Assembly (NCBI RefSeq): GCF_003815035.1
Contig: NZ_RKRK01000002.1
Coordinates: 242,163 to 306,162 of the forward strand
Origin: Abyssicoccus albus
Lineage (GTDB): Bacteria > Bacillota > Bacilli > Staphylococcales > Abyssicoccaceae
Length of the DNA stretch: 64,000 nt
Reading direction: 5' to 3'
A program made the position numbers and the translations under genes. Under the pieces are notes generated by a model. The model made no database searches. It worked only from the letters and a program-made list of their open reading frames with translations, and was not told the DNA's origin. Positions 27,024 through 35,788 of the stretch are shown here, in pieces. Every line of letters begins with the position of its first letter. The stretch's first letter is position 1.

Positions 27024-27266
27024 CTATTTATTATCATTATTATTTCTTTTGTTTTTTATAGGAACAGGGTCAAAACCACCTGGGTGTAGTGGGTGACATT
27101 TTAAAATTCTTTTGATCGATAGATATCCACCAACAAGTGCACCATGTTCTTCAATCGCTTCAAGTGTGTAAGTTGAGCATGTTGGGTAAAAACGGCATGT
27201 TGGGGGGCTTAATGGCGAGATATATTTTCTATATATATGAATGAGTTTTATTAACAGTACTTTCAT
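27024..27266 (-). CDS. yidD: Membrane protein insertion efficiency factor YidD
   Basis: The 80-residue protein has the YidD family signature: [20 protein letters not shown], then AIEEHGA and [18 protein letters not shown], including the conserved Cys residues. An N-terminal amphipathic helix would place it at the membrane, where it helps insertion of inner-membrane proteins. The start has aaagga upstream. It is convergent with menC. Confidence 0.95.
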   Translation of the reverse strand: MKVLLIKLIHIYRKYISPLSPPTCRFYPTCSTYTLEAIEEHGALVGGYLSIKRILKCHPLHPGGFDPVPIKNKRNNNDNK

Positions 27267-27441
27267 GAAATTCTTCCTTTAAGTCTTAATTTGTGTGATT
27301 TATATTAACAATTGATTTATTTCTTTATTATTAATTTTTTTATGATTAAATGCATTGCAATTAATTAGGTGTTTAATTTAGTTATTTAATTTAATCATGT
27401 ATCAGTATAATATTATATTATTTAGAGTAAAGGTGATGCTC

Positions 27442-27900
27442 ATGCTCGAATTTATCGATTCAATGAACCAAAAAGTGGTATTAACATTTGATAAAACTAA
27501 ATACGAACATAGTGGCCACGTCCTTATTTTACCACGCTATCGATCAAAATGGGTATTGATGCATCATAAAGTAAGAGGTGTTGAATTTCCAGGTGGTAAG
27601 ATTGAACGAGATGAATTGTCGGTTAATGCAGCTGCTAGAGAATTATATGAAGAGACTGGTGCTGTTGCATCTGTTCATTCATTTAAACATATTGCTCAAT
27701 ATAAAGTGATCAGGAAACCAGAAATTATTAAAGATGTATATGTTGTTGAAGTTGATGATATTGAATCATCAGATTTAGCTGATGATTCAATTGGCTATTT
27801 GCTCGTTGATCATATCGACGATGTTTTGATCACGGATAGAAGCCATTTACTTGAAGATCATTGTATAAGATATATTGTGAGGCGATTAGATGAAGTATAA
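27442..27900 (+). CDS. Nudix hydrolase, YtkD-like
   Basis: The 152-residue protein contains a complete Nudix box, G-x5-E-x7-REL-x-EE-x-GA (GGKIERDELSVNAAARELY then EETGA, about residues 53-76). It resembles the RNA-pyrophosphohydrolase/8-oxo-dGTPase YtkD of Bacillus, though the substrate is not proven. The start is ATG 27442, six bases after aaaggtg; the ATG at 27436 is too close. It overlaps the next gene by 11 bp, so both form an operon. Confidence 0.85.
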   Translation: MLEFIDSMNQKVVLTFDKTKYEHSGHVLILPRYRSKWVLMHHKVRGVEFPGGKIERDELSVNAAARELYEETGAVASVHSFKHIAQYKVIRKPEIIKDVYVVEVDDIESSDLADDSIGYLLVDHIDDVLITDRSHLLEDHCIRYIVRRLDEV

Positions 27901-28639
27901 ACAAATTCCACTAATACATCATCAATATAACGCATATGAAGTGAGTCATAAAGATTTTGGTCATGAGCATCGTGGGTTAATCGTTGTACCAAATCAATCA
28001 ATTAAAAGAATCATTGTCTATCTACGTGGAGGTAAAGGGCGTATGGGGCGTGTTAGATTACAACGATTATTACAATTTACATCGCCAAATACATTAGTCA
28101 TAGCACCGTATTATCCTGGGAGTAATGGAAGTAGTGGTCATGATGAATTCAGTGGGATTGACTTAAGGTTAACGATACGTTTTATCGAACGTCTTACGGA
28201 GCAATTTAAGGTATATAATTGTCATGTGATTGGATTTTCAAGGGGAGGTGTTCAGGCACTTCATACAGCTCTAGAGATTCAATATGTACGCTCGGTGATT
28301 ATGTATAATGCAACCATTTCTTATGACCATATGTATGATGAACGTCCTGATTTGAGGAAAACGATGAAACGCGTCATTGGTAAGCCATCTAATCGATATG
28401 AATATGACAAAAGGAATCCTTTGCTTCGCATGAGTGAAATGAAACCGACACTAATATTACATGGTACGTTGGACCGTATGGTCACTGTCGACCAAGCACT
28501 TGTTCTAAAAAATATGTTGTATGAAGCGAATATTGAACATCAATTTATTGAATACTCGATGTGGCATAGTCCGTATCCATATCAATATGAAGAGGTTAAA
28601 GGTGACATATATAGATGGATAGAATATTTTGATGATTAA
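27890..28639 (+). CDS. Alpha/beta hydrolase (dienelactone hydrolase/prolyl oligopeptidase-like)
   Basis: The 249-residue protein has an alpha/beta hydrolase core with nucleophile motif GFSRGG (about 117-122), acidic residue in LHGTLDRMV and a His in MWHSPYP near the C terminus. No signal peptide is present. It is translationally coupled to the Nudix gene. The substrate is unknown. Confidence 0.82.
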   Translation: MKYKQIPLIHHQYNAYEVSHKDFGHEHRGLIVVPNQSIKRIIVYLRGGKGRMGRVRLQRLLQFTSPNTLVIAPYYPGSNGSSGHDEFSGIDLRLTIRFIERLTEQFKVYNCHVIGFSRGGVQALHTALEIQYVRSVIMYNATISYDHMYDERPDLRKTMKRVIGKPSNRYEYDKRNPLLRMSEMKPTLILHGTLDRMVTVDQALVLKNMLYEANIEHQFIEYSMWHSPYPYQYEEVKGDIYRWIEYFDD

Positions 28640-28645
28640 ATATAA

Positions 28646-28690
28646 ACAAAAAGCCCTCTAAATTCTTTTAAATTTAGAGGGCTATGTTTT
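28646..28690. terminator. Bidirectional terminator between the hydrolase gene and pckA
   Basis: The arms agccctctaaat (28651-28662) and atttagagggct (28671-28682) form a perfect 12-bp stem. On the minus strand it is followed by tttttg, on the plus strand by atgtttta, so it serves pckA best. Confidence 0.85.
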
Positions 28691-28759
28691 ATCATTTAAT
28701 AAATGTCAAACATCATTATTGTGAATGATATTTAAGTGAAAAGATAAAGTTGATGCTTA

Positions 28760-30355
28760 TTAATTTTCGATATTATATTTGAATCCACCATTTTCAGCAA
28801 TTTCTTTCGAAGATTCACCGAATTGTTCGAAGTTTTCCTTGAACATTTTAGCTAATTCTTTTGCTTGCTGATCATAATCTTCTTTATTATCCCATGCATT
28901 TCTTGGCATTAAGATGTCAGACGGAATATTTGTTACTTCTGTAGGAATGTTCAATCCAAAGATATCATCTTGCTTATATTCAACATCAGATAAATGACCT
29001 GCGATTGCTTCACGAACCATCGTTCTCGTATGTCCTAAATTCATACGTTGACCTTCACCGTAACGACCACCAGTCCACCCTGTGTTTACTAAGAAGACTT
29101 CAACGTCATGTTGATCTATTTTTTCACCTAACATTTCTGCGTATACCGTTGCATGTAAAGGTAAGAACGGTGAACCGAAGCATGTTGAGAATACGGGTTG
29201 TGGACTTGTAATACCACGTTCAGTTCCTGCAAGCTTAGAAGTGAAACCACTTAAAAAGTGATACATTGCTTGATCTTTTGTTAATTTCGAAATCGGTGGT
29301 AACACACCAAACGCGTCTGCTGTTAAGAAGATAATTGTTGTTGGATGACCTGAGATTGAAGGATCCTTCGTATTATCAATGTTATATAAAGGATATGCAG
29401 CACGTGTGTTTTCAGTTAAAGATTTGTCATCATATTTAGGATAATTCTCTTCGTCTAATGGAACGTTTTCTAATACTGCACCGAAACGAATTGCATCATA
29501 AATTTGAGGTTCTTTTTCACGAGACAAGTCGATTGTTTTAGCATAACAACCACCTTCTATGTTGAAAACACCTTCATCGCTCCACCCATGTTCATCATCT
29601 CCGATTAATTTACGGTTAGGATCTGCAGATAATGTTGTTTTACCAGTCCCTGATAATCCAAAGAATAATGCTGTACGATTAGCATCTCCAACGTTACTTG
29701 AGCAATGCATGCTTAAAATGCCTTTTTCAGGTAATAAGAAATTCATAATAGAGAAGATTGATTTTTTCATCTCACCAGCGTACTCAGTACCACCGATTAA
29801 AATAATTTTTTCTTCAAATGAAACGATAATGAACGTTTCAGAACCCGTTCCGTCTACTTCAGGGTCAGCTTTAAAGCTTGGAGCAGACACAATAGTAAAT
29901 TCTGGATTGATATTCAAACCTTCTTCTTTTGTTTCAGGGCGAATAAACATTGTTCTAGCAAACATATTATGCCATGCAAATTCATTGATGACACGAAGAG
30001 GCAGACGCGTAGATTCGTCAGCACCAGCATATCCATTGAATACGTATAATTGTTCTTGTCCATTTAAGTGATTTAAAACTTTACCATATAATTTTTGGAA
30101 TACTTCTTTCGAAATTGGTTGATTGACAGGACCCCAATCAATTTTATCTTTAATAGACTCCTCTTCAACAATATATTTGTCTTTAGGAGAACGACCAGTA
30201 TATTTACCAGTTGTTACACTTAAAGCACCTTGAGGTGTGACAACACCTTCACCAAGTTTCACACTTTCAACGACAAGTTGTGCAGAAGTGAGTTGCTGTT
30301 TTGTTGAAGATTTGTCTAAAAGATTTTGAATAGATGTGGATTCGTTTTGAACCAT
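28760..30355 (-). CDS. pckA: Phosphoenolpyruvate carboxykinase (ATP)
   Basis: The 531-residue enzyme makes PEP from oxaloacetate, the first step of gluconeogenesis. The kinase loop [20 protein letters not shown] and the metal-binding GDDEHGWSD lie near residues 238-265, and the N-terminal [12 protein letters not shown] matches the family. The ATG at 30355 follows taggagg at good distance; the upstream in-frame ATG (30382) lacks a site. It diverges from metK. Confidence 0.97.
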   Translation of the reverse strand: MVQNESTSIQNLLDKSSTKQQLTSAQLVVESVKLGEGVVTPQGALSVTTGKYTGRSPKDKYIVEEESIKDKIDWGPVNQPISKEVFQKLYGKVLNHLNGQEQLYVFNGYAGADESTRLPLRVINEFAWHNMFARTMFIRPETKEEGLNINPEFTIVSAPSFKADPEVDGTGSETFIIVSFEEKIILIGGTEYAGEMKKSIFSIMNFLLPEKGILSMHCSSNVGDANRTALFFGLSGTGKTTLSADPNRKLIGDDEHGWSDEGVFNIEGGCYAKTIDLSREKEPQIYDAIRFGAVLENVPLDEENYPKYDDKSLTENTRAAYPLYNIDNTKDPSISGHPTTIIFLTADAFGVLPPISKLTKDQAMYHFLSGFTSKLAGTERGITSPQPVFSTCFGSPFLPLHATVYAEMLGEKIDQHDVEVFLVNTGWTGGRYGEGQRMNLGHTRTMVREAIAGHLSDVEYKQDDIFGLNIPTEVTNIPSDILMPRNAWDNKEDYDQQAKELAKMFKENFEQFGESSKEIAENGGFKYNIEN

Positions 30356-30411
30356 TATGACTCCTCCTAAATATATTTTCATGCATTAGTATAACATAAC
30401 TTATGGTCATG

Positions 30412-30438
30412 TTAAGTAAAATGTATACGCTTACTTAA
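30412..30438. promoter_or_regulatory. Palindromic, cre-like operator upstream of pckA
   Basis: TTAAGTA (30412-30418) and TACTTAA (30432-30438) flank ATGTATACGCTTACTT (30421-30436), which fits the CcpA cre consensus except for two bases. It lies 57-83 bp upstream of the pckA start, as expected for a glucose-repressed gluconeogenic gene. The match is seen; CcpA binding is inferred. Confidence 0.45.
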
Positions 30439-30507
30439 ATTTAGTTCAAAATATTTATTTGTGACAAAATGTGTATAGTTGTAAATTTAATAAGATCAAA
30501 TAAAATA

Positions 30508-30536
30508 TTGACTGTATTAATAAGGTTTTGTATACT
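30508..30536 (+). promoter_or_regulatory. Promoter of the metK riboswitch transcript
   Basis: TTGACT (30508-30513) and TATACT (30531-30536) are separated by 17 bases; the riboswitch begins about 12 bases later. Confidence 0.85.
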
Positions 30537-30547
30537 ATGAGTATATA

Positions 30548-30653
30548 ACTTATCAAGAGAGGTGGAGGGACATGGCCCTATGAAGCCCGGCAACCAATTC
30601 AATCGAATTAAGGTGCCAACCGTTTGCAAGGATGTAATCCTTGATCGATAAGT
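30548..30653 (+). ncRNA. SAM-I (S-box) riboswitch
   Basis: The core motifs are present: CTTATCAAGAGAGGTGGAGG with the K-turn, GGCCCTATGAAGCCCGGCAA, and the closing P1 strand gataagt (30647-30653) pairing with acttatc (30548-30554). It senses S-adenosylmethionine and controls metK by early termination. Confidence 0.97.
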
Positions 30654-30667
30654 GTTATTGAACGGTT

Positions 30668-30697
30668 AGCCATGCTCTTTAGAGTATGGCTTTTTTT
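30668..30697 (+). terminator. Terminator of the SAM riboswitch
   Basis: The arms agccatgctct (30668-30678) and agagtatggct (30681-30691) are followed by seven T. It is the off-state of the riboswitch expression platform. Confidence 0.93.
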
Positions 30698-30792
30698 ATT
30701 TCCATGATGTGTTTTTACAGTATGTTATTTGTAATTTAGTATGAATTAACTTATTAGGTGGCTTCATTCACTTAAATATAGGAGGAAAAATT

Positions 30793-31986
30793 ATGACAAC
30801 GAGAAGGTTATTTACATCAGAATCAGTAACAGAAGGACATCCGGATAAAATTGCAGATCAGATATCAGATGCAATATTAGATGATATTTTATCAAAAGAT
30901 CCATATGCACGCGTAGCTTGTGAGACAACAGTGACAACAGGAATGGCTCTGATTACAGGAGAGATTTCTACTAAGGCATATGCCGACATCCAAAAAATTG
31001 TAAGGGATACAGTTAAAGATATCGGTTATACTCGTGCTAAATATGGTTATGATTATCAAACAATGGCAGTACTGACTGCAATCGATGAACAATCTTCAGA
31101 TATTGCTCAAGGTGTAAATAAGAGTTATGAAGATCGTTTAGATGAAGATTATGATGGAACGATTGAGTCAATCGGTGCAGGGGATCAAGGGCTTATGTTT
31201 GGTTATGCAACGAATGAAACAGAAGAGCTGATGCCATTACCGATTACTTTAGCACATAAATTATCGAAGCAACTCTCTAAAGTACGTAAAGATGAAACAT
31301 TAAATTATTTAAGACCAGATGGTAAGACTCAAGTGACTGTCGAATATGATGAAAATGATCAAGTACAACGTATTGATACGATCGTCATTTCGACTCAACA
31401 CAAGGAAGATATTACGCTTGAACAGATTCAACAAGATATTAGAAAAGAAGTCATTGATAAAGTAGTTGATCAAAATTTACTAGATGATGAGACAAAGATT
31501 TATATTAATCCTACCGGAAGATTTGTCATTGGAGGACCACAAGGTGATGCTGGACTGACAGGACGTAAGATTATTGTCGACACATATGGAGGATATGCAC
31601 GCCACGGTGGTGGTGCATTTAGTGGTAAAGATGCTACGAAAGTAGACCGTTCTGCAGCATATGCTGCAAGGTACGTTGCAAAGAATATTGTGGCTGCTCA
31701 TCTTGCTGAGCAATGCGAAGTACAATTAGCTTATGCAATTGGTGTTGCCGCACCCGTGAGTATATCGATTAATACTTTTGGAACAAGTGATTATTCTGAA
31801 GAAGAGCTTGTTGAAGCGGTAAGAAATACATTTGATTTAAGGACAGCAGGAATTATTGAAATGTTGGATTTGAGAAGACCAATTTACAAAGATACAGCGG
31901 CATATGGTCATTTTGGTCGTAATGATTTGAACTTACCATGGGAACAAACGAACAAAGTTGAAGAGTTAAAGTCTGTACTGAAGTAA
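30793..31986 (+). CDS. metK: S-adenosylmethionine synthetase
   Basis: The 397-residue enzyme makes SAM from ATP and methionine. It starts [20 protein letters not shown] and carries [12 protein letters not shown] and the phosphate loop [15 protein letters not shown], all family signatures. The ATG follows aggagg. Its product feeds the SAM-using enzymes MnmL, MnmM and TrmB encoded downstream, and its own level sets the riboswitch. Confidence 0.98.
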   Translation: MTTRRLFTSESVTEGHPDKIADQISDAILDDILSKDPYARVACETTVTTGMALITGEISTKAYADIQKIVRDTVKDIGYTRAKYGYDYQTMAVLTAIDEQSSDIAQGVNKSYEDRLDEDYDGTIESIGAGDQGLMFGYATNETEELMPLPITLAHKLSKQLSKVRKDETLNYLRPDGKTQVTVEYDENDQVQRIDTIVISTQHKEDITLEQIQQDIRKEVIDKVVDQNLLDDETKIYINPTGRFVIGGPQGDAGLTGRKIIVDTYGGYARHGGGAFSGKDATKVDRSAAYAARYVAKNIVAAHLAEQCEVQLAYAIGVAAPVSISINTFGTSDYSEEELVEAVRNTFDLRTAGIIEMLDLRRPIYKDTAAYGHFGRNDLNLPWEQTNKVEELKSVLK

Positions 31987-32072
31987 TAATAGTGTGAAAC
32001 TATCATCAAGTAACTATTTAATATTCCTTTTATTATTTCTTAATATTAGAAAGCTTAATAAAACAAATACAA

Positions 32073-32112
32073 TAAAAAAGCCAATTGCTAACATTAGCAA
32101 TTGGCTTTTTTA
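32073..32112. terminator. Bidirectional terminator between metK and the acidic lipoprotein
   Basis: The arms agccaattgcta (32079-32090) and tagcaattggct (32095-32106) form a perfect 12-bp stem with T-runs on both strands. Confidence 0.9.
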
Positions 32113-32128
32113 GAACTTTAATTATATA

Positions 32129-32416
32129 TTATTCTTCAGTAGAATCTTCTCCTTGATCATCAGCATCATCAGCATCATCAGCAGAATCTTCTCCTTGATC
32201 ATCAGCATCATCAGCAGAATCTTCTCCTGCATCATCATCAGTAGATTCTTCTGTTGACTCTTCTCCTGCATCATCTTCTTCAGTAGACTCATCTCCGCTT
32301 GTTGCATCATCTACAGCTTCACCAGCATCGTCTGCAGAATCTTCAGCTTCACTACAAGCTCCTAATAATAACGCTGATGCAAATCCGCCGACTAATAATA
32401 CGTTTTTAAGTTTCAT
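32129..32416 (-). CDS. Small acidic repeat-containing lipoprotein
   Basis: The 95-residue precursor has a lysine-bearing signal peptide and lipobox LLGAC, with Cys at 21, so it should be lipidated and held on the outer membrane face. The mature 75 residues contain 24 Asp and 15 Glu, no Lys, Arg, His or aromatic residue, and imperfect repeats of GEDSADDADDQ. The start ATG follows caggagg. No known domain is visible. A disordered, strongly negative surface tail could bind cations such as calcium or act as a spacer, but this is inference. It stands alone between metK and the sugar cassette. Confidence 0.85.
   Translation of the reverse strand: MKLKNVLLVGGFASALLLGACSEAEDSADDAGEAVDDATSGDESTEEDDAGEESTEESTDDDAGEDSADDADDQGEDSADDADDADDQGEDSTEE
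32141..32235 (-). repeat. Tandem repeats coding the acidic lipoprotein tail
   Basis: A unit of 33-42 bp beginning agaatcttctccttgatcat occurs at 32141 and 32183, with a shortened third copy at about 32216. The first copy has an extra agcatcatc. Such repeats can change length by slippage. Confidence 0.75.
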
Positions 32417-32641
32417 AATGTAATTCCTCCTGAAATATTTAAGAATATACTTTAGAATTTAAATTTTCTAAAGTTATATAGTATATATCCAACTGTAGGA
32501 ATGATAAACACATATTTCCAAAAATAAATATATTAAATCTAGTTAAAATTTTAATTGACATGTGGCTGTTGGCATATACTGAATAATTAAAATTATTTAA
32601 TTCTATTTTAATGTATATTTAATGACAATTCTAAGAATTAA

Positions 32642-32656
32642 TGCAAACGTTTTCGT
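32642..32656. promoter_or_regulatory. Upstream operator of the sugar cassette
   Basis: TGCAAACGTTTTCG is a LacI-family-type half-palindrome around a central CG, located just upstream of the -35 box. It resembles the downstream site at 32709. Confidence 0.6.
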
Positions 32657-32663
32657 AAAACTA

Positions 32664-32692
32664 TTGACATAAAATATTTAAAAGTATATATT
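32664..32692 (+). promoter_or_regulatory. Promoter of the alpha-glucoside cassette
   Basis: A consensus TTGACA (32664-32669) and TATATT (32687-32692) are 17 bases apart, 54 bp before the binding-protein start. Confidence 0.88.
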
Positions 32693-32707
32693 ATGAGTGT
32701 AAATTAA

Positions 32708-32723
32708 ATGAAAACGTTTTCTA
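32708..32723. promoter_or_regulatory. Downstream operator (LacI-type or cre) of the sugar cassette
   Basis: GAAAACGTTTTC (32710-32721) is a perfect palindrome, and ATGAAAACGTTTTCTA fits the CcpA cre consensus. It covers the start of the transcript, where a bound repressor would block elongation. Either the LacI-type protein encoded in the cassette or CcpA could bind. Confidence 0.75.
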
Positions 32724-32746
32724 ATTATTTTTAAAGGAGTGCTATT

Positions 32747-34042
32747 ATGAAATTTTTTCAAGAGAGTAGAAATGTGTTTTTAGTTGTATTAGCGATGGTT
32801 TTTGTTTTATCAGCTTGCGGAAATACGGGATCAGGTGGTTCACAAAGTAATAAGGATGGTAAAGTTACAGTAAATATTCTTCAATCAAAGGTTGAATTTA
32901 AAGAGCAATTTGAAAGTGCTGCTGAAAAATTTATGAAAGAAAATCCTGATATAAACATTGAAGTAGAAACTATTGGTGGAGGTAATGACTATAGTCAAGT
33001 CTTGAAATCAAAAATCGCTTCCAAAAGTGAACCTGATATTTTTAATATTAATGGTAAAGAAGATTTAGATTATCATAAGGATAGACTTTTAGAATTAACA
33101 ACAATGGATTCAGTAAAGAAAGTTTTAGACGAAAATTTATTATCTCCAGTATCTTTAGATGATAAAACATACGGTGTACCGATGAATCAAGAAGGATATG
33201 GAATAATATATAATAAAGAGATTTTCGAGAAAGCAAATATTGATGTTGAATCAATTAAAAGCTTAGATGATTTGAAAAAAGTTGCTAAGAAAATTGATAG
33301 TCAGAAAGAAGATTTAAATATTGAAGCTGCTTTTGCATTACCTGGTAAAGAAAAGTGGGTTTTAAGTGATCATGCGGCTAGTGTTTTTCTGACAGATGAT
33401 TTTGATAATACTATTGAAAAGGCTGTTCAATCAAAGAGTTTACCATTTAGTAAATCAGATCAACTAAAAAAATATTTAGATATTCAAAAAGATTTTTCTA
33501 AACAACCAGTAGGATCTATTGATTATTCTCAACAAGTTGAAGAGTTATTTTCAACTGGTAAAGTTGCGATGATTCAACAAGGTAACTGGGCATATCCAAC
33601 GATTGAAAGTGTGAACCCTGAATTAGCAGAGAATATAGGTATCTTCCCAATACCAGTAGATAATGAAATGAAAATGCCAGTTGGTGTTTCTGCATACTGG
33701 GCAGTTAACAGTAAATCAGATGAAAAAGTTCAAGAAGCTTCCAAGAAATTTATCGATTGGTTGTATACTGAAGATGAAGGTAAGAAAGTTATATTAAATG
33801 AATTTAAGTTTATTCCTGTTCATAAAGATTATGATACTGAAAAGATTGCAGACCCACTGTCAAAAGAAATTTATAAATATGCTGAAGAAGGAGAAACTTC
33901 GCAATGGATTTTCAAAGGTTATCCAACAGGTTATACAAATGATTCTCTTGGTTCTTATTTACAAAATTATGTAATAGGTGAATCGACTTTTGATGATGCG
34001 ATTTCTAAAGCGAAAAAAGCTTGGGAGAGTGCACGAAAATAA
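32747..34042 (+). CDS. ABC transporter sugar-binding lipoprotein (maltodextrin/alpha-glucoside)
   Basis: The 431-residue protein has a signal peptide with lipobox LSACG (Cys near 24) and the type I carbohydrate-binding fold: IEVETIGGGNDYSQVLKSKI in the N lobe, YGVPMNQEGYGIIYNKEIFE, and a C-lobe with GKVAMIQQGNWA. It would capture an oligosaccharide outside the cell for the two permeases encoded next. The alpha-glucosidase in the same operon points to maltodextrins or related alpha-glucosides. The ATG follows aaaggagt. A hairpin directly after the stop may raise its level over the permeases. Confidence 0.9.
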   Translation: MKFFQESRNVFLVVLAMVFVLSACGNTGSGGSQSNKDGKVTVNILQSKVEFKEQFESAAEKFMKENPDINIEVETIGGGNDYSQVLKSKIASKSEPDIFNINGKEDLDYHKDRLLELTTMDSVKKVLDENLLSPVSLDDKTYGVPMNQEGYGIIYNKEIFEKANIDVESIKSLDDLKKVAKKIDSQKEDLNIEAAFALPGKEKWVLSDHAASVFLTDDFDNTIEKAVQSKSLPFSKSDQLKKYLDIQKDFSKQPVGSIDYSQQVEELFSTGKVAMIQQGNWAYPTIESVNPELAENIGIFPIPVDNEMKMPVGVSAYWAVNSKSDEKVQEASKKFIDWLYTEDEGKKVILNEFKFIPVHKDYDTEKIADPLSKEIYKYAEEGETSQWIFKGYPTGYTNDSLGSYLQNYVIGESTFDDAISKAKKAWESARK

Positions 34043-34049
34043 TAATTAA

Positions 34050-34080
34050 AGAGAGATCTTATATTTAAGGTCTCTCTTTT
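34050..34080 (+). terminator. Hairpin between binding protein and permease genes
   Basis: The arms agagagatctt (34050-34060) and aaggtctctct (34067-34077) pair with one G-U, followed by tttt. It may act as a partial terminator or an mRNA-stabilising end, leaving more binding protein than permease. Confidence 0.7.
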
Positions 34081-34097
34081 TCAAAGGAGGACATATT

Positions 34098-34964
34098 GTG
34101 AAAACTAAAAGTATGATTTATTGGTTATTTGTATTACCAGTTATAGTTGCTCTTTCAATAGTAATAATTATTCCATTTGTTTATGGAATTTATTTTTCAT
34201 TTACTGATTGGAATGGGGATGTGACTTCATCGCCTAATTTTGTCGGATTTGATAATTACTTAGGTCTTATTAATGATGAGACCTTTGTACATTCATTATT
34301 TTTTACGTTCAAGTATTCAATAGCATCAGTAATATTCATTAATATCATTGGATTAAGTTTAGCTTTATTAGTAACAAGTAATATTAAAACAAGAAACTTT
34401 TTAAGAACTATATTCTTTATGCCTAACTTAATTGGTGGGTTAATATTGGGATTTATTTGGCAATTTATTTTCACAAAAGTATTTGCATCAATAGGTGAGT
34501 TTATAGGAAATGAATCATTGCAATCATGGCTAAGTGATTCACATACAGGATTTTGGGGATTAGTTATATTAACAACTTGGCAAATGGCTGGCTATATAAT
34601 GATCATTTATATAGCTTACCTTGAGAATGTTCCTAATGATTTATTAGAAGCAGCTGAAATTGATGGTGCTAATGCATGGCAGAAATTTAAAAATATAACT
34701 TTCCCTTTAGTAGCTCCAGCTTTTACAGTTAGTATGTTTTTAACTTTGTCGGGGGCCTTCAAAGTTTATGATCAAAACTTATCTTTAACTAACGGTGGAC
34801 CTGGACACTCAACAACGATGGTGGCAATGGACATTGTAAATTCAGCCTTTAAAATGAATCTAATGGGTGAGGCACAAGCTAAAGCAGTTATATTCTTTAT
34901 TATTGTCATGATCATTAGTTTGACCCAAGTTTATTACAATAAAAAGAAAGAAGTGGAGATGTAA
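34098..34964 (+). CDS. Sugar ABC transporter permease (MalF type)
   Basis: The 288-residue permease has six membrane segments and the EAA coupling loop EAAEIDGANAWQKFKNITFP (about 193-212), which docks the ATPase. It starts at GTG 34098, seven bases after aaaggagg. It overlaps the next permease gene by one base. Confidence 0.92.
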   Translation: MKTKSMIYWLFVLPVIVALSIVIIIPFVYGIYFSFTDWNGDVTSSPNFVGFDNYLGLINDETFVHSLFFTFKYSIASVIFINIIGLSLALLVTSNIKTRNFLRTIFFMPNLIGGLILGFIWQFIFTKVFASIGEFIGNESLQSWLSDSHTGFWGLVILTTWQMAGYIMIIYIAYLENVPNDLLEAAEIDGANAWQKFKNITFPLVAPAFTVSMFLTLSGAFKVYDQNLSLTNGGPGHSTTMVAMDIVNSAFKMNLMGEAQAKAVIFFIIVMIISLTQVYYNKKKEVEM

Positions 34965-35776
34965 TGAAGATATTAAAAAGATACACTTTAGAAATCTTAG
35001 CCTTACTACTTGCACTAGTTTGGTTATCACCTTTTTATCTAATGTTAGTTAATGCATTTAAGTCAAAATTAGAAATCTTCGAAAGTACTTTAGCACTCCC
35101 TAAAGTATATCAATTGAATAACTTTGTAGAAGCTTTTGAAGAACTATCCTTTTTGAAAACATTGTTTAATTCTATATTCATTTCAACGATGTCAGTATTA
35201 TTGATTATTATATTTTCAAGTATGGCTGCATATGCGTTGAATCGTAATAAGGGTAAAACATCAAACTTAATATTTTTTATTTTTATTGCAGCAATGTTAA
35301 TTCCATTTCAATCCGTAATGATACCTTTAGTTAAAGTTTTTGGTGATTTACAGAGTTTAAACATGAGTGGTTTGATATTTATGTACTTAGGTTTTGGAAC
35401 TAGTTTGTCAATCTTTCTCTACCATGGGGCTCTTCAAAGTATCCCTAAGTCGTTAGATGAAGCTGCAATGATGGACGGAGCATCTAAGTTCCAAACATTT
35501 TGGTATGTTATATTTCCTTTACTAAAACCAATTACAGTGACAGTAGGTATATTAAATATAATTTGGATATGGAATGACTATTTACTACCAAGCTTAGTGT
35601 TAGGTCCTGGTCAGGAAACTATTCCATTAAAATTATTTTTCTTCTTTGGACAATTTACAAAGCAATGGCATTTAGCTTTAGCAGGATTAACGATATCAAT
35701 AATTCCTGTGATTATAGGTTACTTTATTGCTCAAAAACATATTATTAAAGGTGTATCAGACGGGGCAGTTAAATAA
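34964..35776 (+). CDS. Sugar ABC transporter permease (MalG type)
   Basis: The 270-residue second permease has six membrane segments and the EAA loop DEAAMMDGASKFQTFWYVIF (about 165-184). Its ATG shares a base with the stop of the first permease, so both are made in equal amounts. Together they form the transmembrane channel for the sugar. Confidence 0.92.
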   Translation: MKILKRYTLEILALLLALVWLSPFYLMLVNAFKSKLEIFESTLALPKVYQLNNFVEAFEELSFLKTLFNSIFISTMSVLLIIIFSSMAAYALNRNKGKTSNLIFFIFIAAMLIPFQSVMIPLVKVFGDLQSLNMSGLIFMYLGFGTSLSIFLYHGALQSIPKSLDEAAMMDGASKFQTFWYVIFPLLKPITVTVGILNIIWIWNDYLLPSLVLGPGQETIPLKLFFFFGQFTKQWHLALAGLTISIIPVIIGYFIAQKHIIKGVSDGAVK

Positions 35777-35788
35777 GGGGGAATTAGT

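Noticed and set aside
32122-32310. A Met/Glu-rich open frame on the minus strand
   Set aside because: It is another frame of the repetitive acidic lipoprotein gene and has no start signal of its own.
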